Positions 13,118 to 26,037 of a stretch of 64,000 bases of DNA are shown here, one piece after another. Source of the stretch: Garcia nutans. Taxonomy: Eukaryota > Streptophyta > Magnoliopsida > Malpighiales > Euphorbiaceae. The notes under the pieces were generated by a model. It had not been told where the DNA came from and did no database searches. It was given only the letters and a program-made list of their open reading frames with translations. The stretch covers positions 41,912,001-41,976,000 of the forward strand of contig CANTUV010000035.1 of the NCBI GenBank assembly GCA_947685225.1. Direction: 5' to 3'. The position numbers were made by a program, and so were the translations under genes. Each line of letters starts with the position of its first letter. Position 1 is the first letter of the stretch.

Positions 13118-16100
13118 TGCAGAGGCAGCCGGATGCTTCAGTCGTCATTGCGGGTGTATTTTCTTTATTTGGTATTTCAGTCCTTGCTCTATTAGATCCT
13201 GGATCTATGCATTCATACATAAGTGTATCCATCTTGCCTGTGTCTGAATTGCATTCTGAGTCCCTAGGATTTGATGTCTTGGTGACAAATCCTTTAGGGC
13301 ATAGTGTTGTGGTGAGCAGGGTGCACCGAGATAGTCCAGTTGTTGTTCAGGATGAGGAGTTTCTCGGTGACCTGATTGAGATGCCTTTCAGGGAATATGA
13401 TATGATTTTGGGCATGGATTGGTTATCCAAGCATGGGGGTGTGGTAGACTGTCAAAAGAAATATGTTACTTTGAGAACACGGGATGATAGGGATGTTATA
13501 ATATCTAGTGAGCAGAGGTATCTTTCATCTATGTTTGTTTTAGCTGTTTTAGCTGGGAGGATGATTTGGAAGGGATGTGAGGCTTATCTTACTCATGTTG
13601 TAGATACTAGAGTAGTAGGATCCCTGCTTGAAAGTATACCCACAATTGCCGAGTTTCCAGATGTTTTCCCTGATGAGTTGCCAGGGTACCTCCTGAGAGA
13701 GAAGTGGAGTTTGGTATCAATTTGTTGTCTGGTACCACTCCTATCTCTATTACCCCTTATCGGATGGCACCTGCTGAGTTGAGAGAGTTGAAGGTGCAGT
13801 TGTAGGAGTTATTGGATAAAGGATTCATCCACCCTAGTGTGTCCCCGTGGGGAGCGCCTGCATTGTTTGTAAAGAAGAAGGATGGCACCATGAGATTGTG
13901 TATTGATTATAGGCAGTTGAATAAGGTGACCATCAAGAACAAATATCTTTTACCTCGGATAGATGATCTCTTTGATCAGTTGAAGGGAGTAGCAGTATTC
14001 TCTAAGATTGATCCGAGATCAGGGTACCGTCAGTTGAGAGTCAGAGATGTGGATGTACCCAAGACAGCTTTTCGTACGAGGTATGGGCATTATGAGTTTT
14101 TGGTGATGCCCTTTGGATTGACGAATGCACCAGCAGCTTTTATGGATTTGATGAACAGGGTATTCAGACCATTTTTTGGATCAGTTTGTGGTAGTCTTCA
14201 TTGATGACATCTTGGTGTATTCGCGTAATGAGGAAAATCATGATAGGCATTTGCGGATCGTATTACAGACTCTGAGAGAGAAGCAGTGTATGCTAAGCTG
14301 TCCAAGTGTGAGTTCTGGCTCGATCAAGTAGCTTTTCTTGGTCATGTGGTTTCAGAAAAGGGTATTAGAGTTGATCCGAGTAAAGTTGAGGCTATTTTGA
14401 ATTGGAGTCCACCGAAGACTATGACAGAGGTTAGAAGTTTTCTGGGATTAGCAGGCTATTATCGTCGATTTGTGAAGGGTTTTTCTATAATAGCTACACC
14501 ACTCACCAGATTACTTCGGAAAGGAGTTAAATTTGTGTGGACAGATCGGTGTTAGGCGAGTTTTGAGCAACTGAGGGAGATGTTGACTCAAGATCCTATC
14601 CTTACCTTGCCTGTGGAAGGTAAACCATATGTAATATATAGTGATGCTTCACACAATGGTTTAGGTTGTGTTTTGATGCAGGAGGGTAGAATCATTGCTT
14701 ATGCCTCTCGACAGTTGAAACTGCATGAGCTGAATTATCCGACGCATGATTTAGAATTAGCAGCAATAGTTTTTTCCTTGAAGATTTGGCGGCATTATTT
14801 GTATGGGAAAAAGTATTTCATTTATACGGATCACAAGAGTTTGAAATACCTGGGTGTTCAGAGAGAGCTGAATCTTCGGTAGAGACGGTGTTTAGAGTTG
14901 ATTAAAGACTACGACTGTTTGATTGATTATCATCATGGTAAGGCAAATGTTGTTGCTGATGCCTTGAGTAAAAAATCTTTGGCAGGTTTGACTGCTTATT
15001 CGATCTCGTTGCTTATTGAGTTGAGAGTGTTGCATGCTAGATTTGAATCTTCTGATGATGGTGCTCTGATGGCTCAGTTGCAGTTGAGGCCAGTCTTGTT
15101 GGATCATATTAGGGAGGCTCAATTAGCAGATGAGAGAATTCAGAATATTGTGTTGGTTTGTCAGAAGGGGGAGAGTAGAGATTTTTATGTGAGGAATGAT
15201 GGCAGTCTATGGTACAGAGATAGATTGTGTATTCCTGATGATGCAGAACTGAAAAGAATGATATTAGAGGAAGCACATCAGTCACTTTTTGCTATGCACC
15301 TTGGGAGTACCAAGATGTATCAGGACTTGAAGCGATATTATTGATGGTCAGGTATGAAGAGGGACATAGTAGAGTTTGTATCCAGATGTCTCACTTGCCA
15401 TAAAGTGAAGGTTGAGCACCAAGTTCCTTCAGAATTGCTCCAACTTTTATCAGTGCCAGAGTGGAAATGGGAGCGAGTGACAATGAATTTTGTGACTGGA
15501 CTGCCTTTGACCCAGAAGAAGCATGATGCAATTTGGGTGATAGTTGATCGGATGACGAAGATAGCTCATTTTCTTCCTGTTTGGATGGATTATTCTCTTG
15601 AGAGATTGGCTGAGTTGTATATCAATGAGATAGTCAGGTTGCATGGAGTCCCAGTTTTTTTGGTGTTGGATTGAGATCCCCGGTTTACTTTGAGGTTTTG
15701 GAAGAGTTTGCATAATGCTCTGGGTTCTCAATTGCATTTTAGTACTGCTTTCCATCCTTAGATAGATGGACAGTCAGAGAGGGTGATACATATTCTAGAG
15801 GATATGTTGAGGAGCTGTATCATTGATTTTGCCGGGAATTGGGACAGATTTTTGCAATTAATTGAGTTTGTTTATAACAATAGTCATCGGTCGAGTATTG
15901 GGATGACTCCTTATGAGGCTTTATATGGTTAAAGATGCAGGACACATTTGTGTTGGGATGAAGTTGGAGAAGGTAAACTGGTTAGTCCCGATTTGATTAA
16001 GGAAACAGAGGAGAAAGTGAAGGTGATTCGGGGTAGTTTGAAAGCAGCTTCAGACCGACAGAAATCCTATTCAGATTTAAAGAGAAGAGACATAGAGTTT

Positions 16101-16502
16101 AGTGTGAGAGATAAAGTGTTTCTGAAGGTGTCTCCATGGAAGAAGATTTTGAGATTTGGCCGCAAAGGGAAGTTGAGTTCTCGTTTCATAGGACCATATG
16201 AGGTGTTGGAGAGAGTTAGTCCAGTGGCTTATAGACTAGCTTTGCCGCCTGAGTTGGATTGAATACATAATATTTTCCATGTCTCGATGCTTCGGAGATA
16301 TAGGTCTGACCCATCTCATATCTTGTTAGTAGAGTCCATTGAGGTGAGTCCAGATCTGACTTACGAGGAAGAACCAGTGGCGATTTTGGCACGAGAGGTT
16401 AAAGAATTGAGGAATAAGAGGGTGCCACTTGCGAAAGTCCTTTGGAGGAATCATGCCACTGAGGAGGCGACATGGGAAAGTGAGCAGGCGATGCAGAGTT
16501 AA
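13114..16502 (+). pseudogene. pol: protease, RT, RNase H, integrase, chromodomain
   Basis: The protease has LLDPGSMHSY (13190-13215) with the catalytic Asp. After a one-base shift near 13686 the RT follows, with VKKKDGTMRLCIDYRQLN and FIDDILVYS; one extra base near 14165 and a compensating loss near 14290 put the catalytic FIDD segment out of frame. RNase H has YSDASHNGLG and TDHKSLKYL. Integrase has the zinc-binding region and core from 15230 on. The end (16340-16490) is a chromodomain, which in this group directs integration to heterochromatin. Stops: 13803 TAG, 14553 TAG, 14880 TAG, 15342 TGA, 15672 TGA, 15759 TAG, 15930 TAA, 16260 TGA. The normal end is TAA at 16500. Confidence 0.88.
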
Positions 16503-16557
16503 TTTCCCCAATTGTTCTAAACTTGAGGACAAGTAATTTCGAGGACGAAATTTATTT

Positions 16558-16571
16558 TAGGGGGAGAGAAT
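16558..16571 (+). other. Polypurine tract of the Tekay/Del-like element
   Basis: TAGGGGGAGAGAAT directly precedes the 3' LTR. It is the expected plus-strand priming site and fixes the LTR start at 16572. Confidence 0.75.
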
Positions 16572-16786
16572 TGTAACATCCTAAATTTTTTGAAAATTTC
16601 TAATTTTTGAAAAATTGGATAAAATAAATTATAATTTAAAAGGATAAATTAAATTAATAGTTTTAAATGAAAAATGAAGGGATTTTAAATGAAAAAGTGG
16701 AATATATATGTGATATATATGCAAAATATATATAACATATATAAAAGTCAACACTTTTTAAAAGAAAAGGGTATAAGGGTGTTACA
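16572..16786 (+). repeat. 3' LTR of the Tekay/Del-like element
   Basis: Begins TGTAACATCC and ends GGTGTTACA. It is followed by TTTGTTTT, the same 8 nt that follow the 5' LTR before the primer-binding site. Confidence 0.85.
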
Positions 16787-16794
16787 TTTGTTTT

Positions 16795-17060
16795 AATATA
16801 TATAAAAATCTCTGGAAAAAATTCGCCAGAGTTTTGTCTATAATTTGGATATTTCAAAATTTAGCAATTACTCAACCTGCAAAAAGAAAACACTCCCAAA
16901 TAATTTCCAACCACCATCTCAACCATACTTCTCAATTTCACCAAGTTTCTCAAACATTTATATATATAGATATATATATATATAATTTAAAACACACTTA
17001 CTCTCCCATTTCAAATACATTGACCCAATATTATTTATAATATACAATACGTAAAATTCA
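16795..17060 (-). repeat. Dispersed repeat, paralogous to 31670-31880
   Basis: The words 'gagttttgtct', 'taatttgga', 'caacctg' and 'aacactccca' appear in the same order here and near 31690-31770. I read both as the 3' ends of minus-strand LTRs, since the LTR-like blocks that follow also resemble each other in layout. It abuts the 3' LTR of the Tekay/Del-like element, which probably inserted into it. Confidence 0.45.
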
Positions 17061-17264
17061 AAACATAATATTATTTATTTTGGGTTCTTATAACAAGTAA
17101 AAAATATTTATATTCTATTTAATTTTTATATATTTAGAATTTGAAATTTTAAATTGGAAATGTGAAAATTTTTTATTAAACCTGTCTGTGACATTTTTGT
17201 ACCGTATATGCATATTTTACATATGCTGAAAATATGTATTGTACGTATATAGAGTGTAAGGGTG

Positions 17265-18588
17265 TTACAATATCCACATATTTTTATTTCTTTTCAAATC
17301 CACACATGTATATCCAATTCTCACATTTTTCTCGTACAATATACATTTATATCATTACTATTTATTACCTTTAATCAATATATTATGACTATGTCTACTT
17401 ACATATTTTTATACATAATAACATTTTATCACCATGTTTCCAAGTTTCCACACCCATTTTCATATCCTTATTTCTTGGATCAATTTCCTATGTTTCTCAC
17501 CATACTTCCTCACATTGCATCTAATTTAACTCAGATGCATACATTTTTAAATTATAATCACAATATATCTCATAATCACCAATATGCTCTTAAATTTCCT
17601 TATAATACATGATACTAATACTCTTTATATATTTCAAATACAACCATCATTTTACATTGAACGAATGCCAAAGTAATACTCATTACATACATTACACAAA
17701 TATATTATTGTTTCCTTTAACACTCTCGTAACCCTTATTTTTACTCTTTTCTACTTTATTCAAACTTTAATAAATCAAATTTATTTTTATCATTTTACCA
17801 TGAAATCATTATTCATATACCAAAATATTACCAAAACAATTCAATTTAACAATTATAAACATTTCTTACAAAAGCCATATTTTCACATATTACAAACATA
17901 AACATCAACTTTACCTTAATCCACACATATTACTTTTTCACTTATAAATTCATAGCATTTACATTATAATAACCCTAATTCATCTCATTTCAATATTATA
18001 AATCACCCATGTTGGAAACCCTATTTACAAATACTCTTTCCAAAACCCTAAACTTACACAAACTCATCCATATCAAGATTCTAACCAAAGAATCATACCA
18101 TATACATTAAAATAACATTTAATTATTCAATTTCAATAATTATCATCATCTCTTCTAAAACCCCAATTTATACAACTTCACTACGTAACCCTATTTTAAC
18201 CATTTAAGCTCATTTCCACTAACAAATCATCAAATCATTACTTCTCCATCAGATTAACTCAATTACTAACAATTTAAACAAATAAAACACACTTTCTCTC
18301 TCTAAAACATTCAATACATAAACTTAAAAGCTCAAAAATAAAAGCTTTAAAAGATGTACTTACTTGTTTTCTTGATTCTTTCTTGAAATCTTTGCAAAAT
18401 CTAGCGTATTTGAAGAAGTAATCTCTCTCTCTCTCTCCATGAATTTCAGCTCCAAAGGAATAAGAAGGAAGAAGATAGCTTTTCTTTTAATTTTCTTCTT
18501 CATTTCTAGCCATTTATATTAATTAATTAATTAATTATTTTTTTTCAATTTTTCCTAACCACACATCTTTTTCCTTCTTTTGACTTTC

Positions 18589-18640
<52 letters not shown>

Positions 18641-18975
18641 TATATAATTATTTATTTATTATCCACTTTCCATCCATAGATACTCATGTATATATCTCTT
18701 ATATTTAAGGTATATGAATCTGTCATTTATATTTTATATATACTTTATATAACTAACACATAGACAATGTATACTTTATGTGTATATTATGTATATAATA
18801 TGTGTATATTTTATATATATTAGGTGTACAATATGCATTTATGTTAGGCATATGCTTTGTAAATATTATATATCTTTTATGCATACGTTAAGCACATACT
18901 CACACATACCTCTACCAATATTTTAATTAATCATCAAATACTTATTTAATTTAATTAAAATCACGGATATTACAA
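17265..18975 (-). repeat. Probable LTR-like block on the minus strand
   Basis: Plus-strand ends are TGTTACAATATCC (17265) and GGATATTACA (ending 18975), an inverted terminal pair of TG...CA type. On the minus strand it starts TGTAATATCC, a common start of plant Ty3 LTRs. Inside are TC-rich and A/T-rich tracts, a (TTA)n microsatellite and no coding sequence. No target duplication could be matched, and a fragment ending GTGTTACA (about 17060-17270) sits at the left end, so the boundaries are uncertain. Confidence 0.4.
18591..18641. repeat. (TTA)n microsatellite
   Basis: About 17 uninterrupted TTA units. Confidence 0.95.
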
Positions 18976-19642
18976 AAAAATTATGATTTTATTTGATGAA
19001 AAGTAATTTAAAATATTAATTTTTATTATTTTATTATAATTTTTATTTAATAGTAAAGTTTGAAAAAAATTGAAGTAAAATATTGATTGTATTAAGGAAA
19101 GAGGTATTTTTGAAAAAAAAATTTGTTTTATCAAGGAATAAAATATTTTTGAAATTTTGTACCAACTTTTTTTTATAGAAGTATAAATATTTTTAGTTTT
19201 TGTAGTATGTTTGTAATAAAAGTTTTTTTTAAGGTAGTTATACAAATGTCCCAAAGATATTGGAGAATATTACACCGGATACGAAAAATGTTGAGGAAAT
19301 TACATAATATACAGTGTTTTCTATTCTTGTTTTCAAATTTACGGTTTTTTTTTACATTTTTTTGCTTTTTCACTTTTCATAGTTACGGAAGTTATCTTTT
19401 TATTTTCATTTATATGGTACAATTAACAAGGTGCTGACTTCTTTTTGTGGATGTAAATGTTTTTATCTTTTTTTTTTTTATCTTTTTTTACTTTTTTATT
19501 CTTTTATTCTTTCCTTTTTATGCATATTTATATTTTTATTTTTTATGCAACCATACAAATATTTATTTTTTTTGAAACATTTTTATTTAATATAAATGTT
19601 GAATAATAGATTAGTATCATGCTTTATTTTTTTTTTATTTTT
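18976..19642. other. AT-rich DNA, no gene recognised
   Basis: Long T runs and short low-complexity frames on both strands. Nothing coding or structured is recognised up to the left terminus of the Mutator-like element. Confidence 0.5.
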
Positions 19643-19745
19643 GGCCAAGTACAAATCTGGCCCCTTAAACTTTACACGTCTGGTCACAGCCCCTTGAACT
19701 TTTAAACACATTCTTGCTTTGTCAGTACATGTGTGGAGTTCACGC
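19643..19745 (+). repeat. Left terminal inverted repeat of the MULE
   Basis: Matches the reverse complement of the right end at its outer part (actttacacgtctggtcaca) and inner part (gtcagtacatgtgtggagtt). The right copy carries about 50 extra bp between the two blocks. Confidence 0.75.
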
Positions 19746-22458
19746 GCACTTACATGGATTTCATCATATTAGAAAAATCTACTCCAATACACCTAAGATG
19801 AACTTTTTCCTCTGATGAAAAAAAAAACCCATAGTTATAATCCCTAATTTCATATTTTTGTGCAATCCCATTTTTTCTATCGAAGAGACCTATACAAATT
19901 GAATCGAATCTCTGAAACACAACACCAAAAAACCACAATGTTGTAATTGTTTGGAGGAAGGTTTGAAGAAGACCTATACCCAAAACTCGAGCTAAGGTTT
20001 GAAGAAGGCATCGATTCTTTGAGCATTAGCAGTAACATCATTTATTTGAGCATCAACTGTAACAAAGACATTATTTATATTGTTCATGCTTCTGAAGATT
20101 TTGGCGAGGCATTTGAAAGAGAAAGGTAATTTGATATCCATGCAGTGAGACAAATTAAATTTGACTTTCATAGTTGATAGATTTCTGGGTTTAAGAAAAG
20201 TTAATCTTTTTCTCAAAATGCATGTCTGTCTTACCATTTTTCAAAATGCTTAGTTGTTATAAAGTAGGCTGACGTGGTCCATTTTTATGCTATTTGGATT
20301 TACTTATATTTTAGTTGGGCGAATTGTAAGTAATAGTGATAATTTGTCCATTTTCCATGATAAACATATTTCTTTACTTGATATTACATCATGGAGGTAG
20401 ATTTATAGAGGGAAGGCATCATAGTTATGAGGGGGAAGCAGAAGAAGTTGCATTTGATGTAGATCTTGATTTATTGTCTTTGTTAGAATTGTGGGGCTAT
20501 GCATAAGAGCTAAGGTATACCAAGGATAATCTTAAGTTTCACTATAATGGAGATTTGTCAAACAATGAGTTTCTGCCACTGTTGACTGATAATGATATAT
20601 TGGGTTTGACTAAGGATTTAAAAGGTAGTGAGATATTAAATATAAATTTAGAGCATTTAGGGGTCTAACAACTAAGTGGAAGTGAGGCTGGCCCAAACAA
20701 AAATGCAAGTGGGTAATTAAATAGTATAATAGTAATTATTGGGGCAAAACATAGGGAAAATAAAGATATTGTTATTAGGGAAAACAAAAGTGTTGAGGGT
20801 AGGACTGGCAATAGCTTTTCAGAGGTAGAGATATAGTGCATATGATGCATTTGAAGAAGGTAGAGAGGATTTCTTTGAAGATGATTATGTAGTTAGTGAG
20901 CATGATGCTGATGGGGGATGAATTGAGAGATAGGGATGCAAATGATGAGTTGATTGAAGAAAGAGAAAATTTGAGAAAAGCTAAAGTTTCAGGCAAATAT
21001 GCAACAGTAGGAGAACGTGAACAAGGTGAAATTACTCTTGGCGAGACAGGAGATGATGAAGGTTTTGAGAAGTATTATAATAGTGGGGATAAATATGCTG
21101 GAAAGGTTGGAGGGGATGAGCACCATATAGATAGTTTAGATCCTAAAAGTGTTGATGAAGAAGCTTCTAATGAAGATGTGCTGCCAGGGAAAGAAAGCCA
21201 ATCCATTTACTTTGATCCAACAACTAATAAGCCAATGTTTGAGCTTTGCATGATATTTGAGAATGCTACTCAATTTAGGGAGGCATTAACAAGGTATGCA
21301 ATTAGGAAAGGTGTCTTACTTAATGAGCAAGGTAGGATTAGGGCAACGTGTGAGAAACCAGGTTGTTAATGGTTAATTTATGATGGTATTGATAGGGATA
21401 GCAATAATTTCATAGTAAAGACATATAATCCAAGGCACAAATGTTATAAAACTAACAAGAATAGGTTGTGTAATTCATTTTACATTGTAAAGTATTTTGA
21501 GGCAAGAATTGTGTCTCAACCTGGAATAAAAATTAGAGAGCTTCAAGAGCTTTGTAGGACTGAAAAATTAGAGAGCTTAAGGTTAAAGTAGGATTGTCAG
21601 TGTGTAGAAGGGATAAGTTGAGAGTTCTAAGTAGGTCAATGGGTGACTATAAGAAGGAATTTAGGATAGTAAATGATTATGTAAATGAGGTGCTGAGGTC
21701 TGATCCTGGTAGTGCATGTTTCATAAAAGAGAGAAAACCTGAAAATGGAGAAGGTAATGCTAAGTTCAGTAAGTTATATGCATGTTTTCATGCACTTAAG
21801 CAAGGATGGAAGTATGGATGTAGACCTGTAATAGGTCTTAATGGATGTTTTTTGAAGGGATGCTGCAAAGGACAACTGCTTATAGCTGTTTCAAAAGATG
21901 AAAATAATCAAATGTTTCCATTGGCCTGGGCAGTGGTGGAGAAGGAAACAAAAAAATCATGGAAATGGTTCATTTCTGGTTTGAAAATTGACCTTGATCT
22001 TGTTGAAGATGGTGCTGGTTTGGCAATTGTTTTTGACATGCAAAAGGTTAATAAGTTACAATTTGTATTAAAATCTTTGTACTATTAATTTTGTTTCACT
22101 AATGCTTATGTTATATTTAATTGATAGGGATTGGTGCCTGCCATTGCTGAAGAGTTGCCTGAATTCAAGCACAGAATGTGTGCAAGACACATTTGGAGCA
22201 ATTAGGCCAAAAAGTGGAGAGGAAATGAAAGGAGGAAAATTTTTTAAGAGTGTGCTAAAGCCTTGTTTGAAGTTCATTTTAAGGGAAAGCTGAAAGAATT
22301 AAATAAGCTGGGAAAACGTATTGTTGAAGACTTGTTGGCATACAATAAAGAAACATGGTGTAGAGTTTATTTTAGTGATAAAGCATGTTGTGATTTTGTT
22401 GAGAATAACATGGCTGAGTCAACTCCTGGATTTTACTTCCAAAGTATAAAGCAATTAT

Positions 22459-22506
22459 ATCAATGTTAGAGGAAATTAGGATATCAATGTTAGAGGAAAT
22501 TAGGAT
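22459..22506 (+). repeat. 24-bp tandem duplication in the transposase
   Basis: The word beginning atatcaatgttagaggaaat occurs twice back to back. At 24 bp it keeps the frame and adds eight residues (SMLEEIRI repeated). Confidence 0.85.
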
Positions 22507-23904
22507 TAAGTATATGAATAGAATAAAGACAATGAGAGATTTTTCTGGTTCTTGGATATGTGATATATCACCAATGGCATTGGAAAGGTTGGAGAGAAAC
22601 AAAATGCATGCCATGTCTTGCACTTTTAAGTGGAATGGTGCTAGTGGGTTTGAAATTATTGATGGAACCTATAGACATATAGTGGACTTAAAGAATAAAA
22701 AATACACTTGCAGATCATGGCAATTGAAGGGCATTCGTTGTGCACATGGCATATGTGTAATGTATCATAAGAATCTAAACTCGGAAGATCATGTGTCCAA
22801 GTGGTACCATAAGGAAACATATTTGTATGCATATGGCAATTTTATGATGCCAATAAAAGGGATGTTGCTATAGGAATCAACTGGCAAGCCACCACTTGAT
22901 CCACCTGAAGTTACTGCCATGCCAGGAAGGCCAAAAAAAGCAAGGAAAAAGGCAAGAGATGAGCCCAAGAAGATTGGCAAGCTTTCAAAATCTGTGGTAA
23001 GGATGACTTGTTCAAATTGTCATCAATAAGGACACAACAAAAAAGGATGCAAAGCTGCCTCTGTACATCAAATATGTATGCCTTTCTATTGTTTGATTCA
23101 TTTATTGTTTATGCTTAGAGATTCTTTATGTTTGTTGTTGCACATACTAACTTCTATTTGATCTTGGATTTTCAAATTTTAGTCAACAAATGAAGAAACC
23201 ATATCAAGGAATGTTGCTGATTATAACCATATCCCAACCTCTTCTTATACTGCAAATCATGTATTGAATATGTTATTTATACAACCTATTGTGTATTGCA
23301 GTAGAAGAGACATTTACTAACTTGTTTTTTGGTTAATTAAATAATTAATAGGATGTTAGTGTACCCTTAACACCTAGGACCATGAGTGCCAACACTTCTC
23401 TTAAGACAGATGCAAGTAATGGGAGATTTATTCCTGACAATGTCTATAAGAGATCAAGGAGAAGCAAGGTCAATGTGACTGATGCACTTGCCCAGCCAAC
23501 AACTATAGCAAATCAAGCTTCAATAAGAGGAATAGGAAGGGAAAGAGGCAATCAACCACTAAATACTAGAAAGCCTCTTGCAAGTCAACCTCAAACAAGG
23601 GGTAAAGGTAGAGGTAAAGGAAAAGGAACTCACCCAACACCTTCATCAACTCAGCCAAATCCCAAAGACAAAATTTTTTTGGATATGGGGTATATGTCAA
23701 TGAAAACACTAGTGTATCAATTGAGAATGTAAGTTGTTGTTGTTGTCTTGTGATTGCATTATGTTTTTATATAGTTGAAGTAACTAATATGACTTTCTTT
23801 CCCTTCACAAAAGGTTGGCAAGTCTACTAGCAGGATGATTCACTACCCAAACAAAATTTTGAGATCATCTTCTGTCACCAGTGATATTAGATGCAGAACC
23901 CATG

Positions 23905-26037
23905 TGTGAGTGGGGATTTTCACCCCCACTGTCGGTGAAATGGTTCTTATGACTTCGACACTATTAGGCTCAGGGCCTTAGAGAAGATGAGCCTAAACTT
24001 GGAGAAAATGGAGTCGCCATCCGGATGGACCGAAAAAAAGAAAGGAGTAGATGACTCGATTCCTAAGGAATCTCTAACCCCCTAATGGGTTTGAAAAGTT
24101 GGGTACGCATGAGGAAGGTGAGAAGTGGCCCAACACCCCCATATCGCCCAGATCATTGAAATCGACTTTCTTTTTAGGTCTAGATATTATTAAATTCATA
24201 AATGTTATGATATTATCCATACTACATGCGAATAATAAAGCATCATCAAAATAATATTCAAAATAAAACAATAAATGGGAACCCATACAAGATGAAAACA
24301 TGCCCTGACAACCATTTTCAACGTTTAAAATAAATAGGACACCCACCAAAAGGTGAAAATGTGTCCTTTACGTTAATCCAAATTTTAAAATAAAAAATTA
24401 AATTACATAATAAAATCGAGGCACCCACGAAGTGGAAACATGCCTTTTACATCCTTGAAATTTGAATAATAAAATTAACAACACTCAACCATTCATAGCA
24501 AAATAAATAATCCAAATAATAATTATATATTATAGTTTAATAAAAGGTCAATCATAAATTGCAATCTACAAAGAAATATTGACCCCATAGACGAGGGATC
24601 GCGTACGTCGGTCCCTCTAGCCAGTTAGCAGGTGGGGGTCAAGGGAGCAGTGCCCCTGAAAGGTAGATGATTTACATGATATGGTTTGTTGGGGAATTAG
24701 TGTTTTTCCTAAAATTGGGTTTTGCATTTATACAAATTAGAATTTTTCTAAACTAGGGTTTTTAAATCAAAACAAGTTGGTTTGTGGTATTTAGGATTTA
24801 AGGTTTCCCATATTGGGGTCAGGAATTAGGATTTAGGGTTTTTTTTTACAAGTTTGGGGTTAGGTATTAGGGTTTTACAAATTAGGGGTTTTAAAATAAA
24901 GACTAGGGTTTTAGTATTAAGCTACGGGACACTTAAAATCTAAAGACACATATAAAATGTTTTACTGGACATTCAAAATAGGCTTCTATGAGGTCTGATT
25001 CTATAGGTATAAACTAAGCAAATTATTGAATATTTAATAGGTTACTGGACAAAGCAAAGTTAAATATGTCACCTACAGTGAGTTTAAAGTCAATCAACGT
25101 AAGCTGCTACACATGTTTAAATAAATACTTATGAATTAAAATCAATGAATATACACTACTGGAGTTATTTGGTCAAGAGAATAAATATAAATATAATCAA
25201 TGTTTAACATCATCATCAAAGCATCCCATATTGAATTTATATGAATTAAACTTAAAGAACGTACCTTCGTTTATTGGCTCCACCACAATTATTTGTTGAT
25301 CCAAATTTTTCTTACACCAATCTTGGAACTCTGGTTGAGTAGAACAAAGACAGTGGCTACTGCCTTTGTATGGTGTGTTCTTTGTGTTGATGATATTGTA
25401 TGCTAATGGTTTTTGATTGCTCGACTGCTAGGGTTTCTTAATTGCTTGTTCCTTCTCTTCTTCTTGCTTGTGCCATCCCCCTGTTGGTTCTTAAAACCTA
25501 TATATATAAGGAATGATTAAGTTAAACTTTGTAAAGTATTTGTTTATTGATTAAGCATGGTCTTTTGAGGCATATCAAATTAAAACAATTTGAATTTTAG
25601 ATAAACCGTGACCATGTCAAACTAAAATTAAATGAATTCGAGGCTAAACCTGACCATATCAAATCAAAAACTTCGTCGAGATGGACTAGGGTCCATATCA
25701 AACTGGGGAGGCCTAGTTCTATATGGACACACCCATATCAAACTGTCCATATCGAACTGGAAAGTCCCATTTCGACATGGATGCCCATATCAAACTACAC
25801 AGGCCTAATTCCACATGCACGACCCATTATCGAACCCAAAATGACTTCCAGACTATTTTTTTTGGGTTTAAAAACTCTATTTCAGACTAAACCAGACTCA
25901 TTTGGACCTCTATAGAAATTGGGCCAATCAAGATAAAAGCTTAAAATAAATTTAAGCCATTAAGAATAGACAAATAAGTACTTAGGCCATCTTTAATCAG
26001 GACTGAACTAACTTAAGGTCAAAATCAAGGGTCTACA
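23905..26037 (-). mobile_element. Solo LTR, family L, copy A
   Basis: On the plus strand it starts TGTGAGTGGGG and ends GGGTCTACA, so the LTR reads on the minus strand (TGTAGACCC...). The flanking 5-mers are CCATG (23900-23904) and ACATG (26038-26042), a target duplication with one change. The first 220 bp (the LTR 3' end) are highly similar to copies B, C and the Tat LTR; the opposite part is diverged and holds repeated 'catatcaaact' words near 25610-25790. It lies in the last exon of the transposase: the reading frame on its left continues on its right. Confidence 0.85.

Larger units (their letters stand above)
11484..16786 (+). mobile_element. Decayed Ty3 chromovirus, Tekay/Del-like
   Basis: Structure: short LTRs (11484-11699 and 16572-16786), primer-binding site, gag with CCHC knuckle, protease, reverse transcriptase, RNase H, integrase, C-terminal chromodomain, polypurine tract. 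Domain order and the chromodomain place it in the chromoviruses; the protease and chromodomain wording looks Tekay/Del-like. The LTRs differ by roughly 5% by eye, several times with A in the 5' copy and G in the 3' copy. No matching 5-bp target duplication was found (atatt before, tttgt after). The 216-bp LTRs are short for Tekay/Del, so lineage is tentative. Confidence 0.85.

Noticed and set aside
11484..16786. Integrated plant pararetrovirus
   Set aside because: Flanking LTRs, a tRNA-Met site, a polypurine tract, integrase and a chromodomain identify a Ty3 retrotransposon.
17262..17612. 116-residue open frame
   Set aside because: Composition simply follows AT-rich DNA; no domain and no start context.
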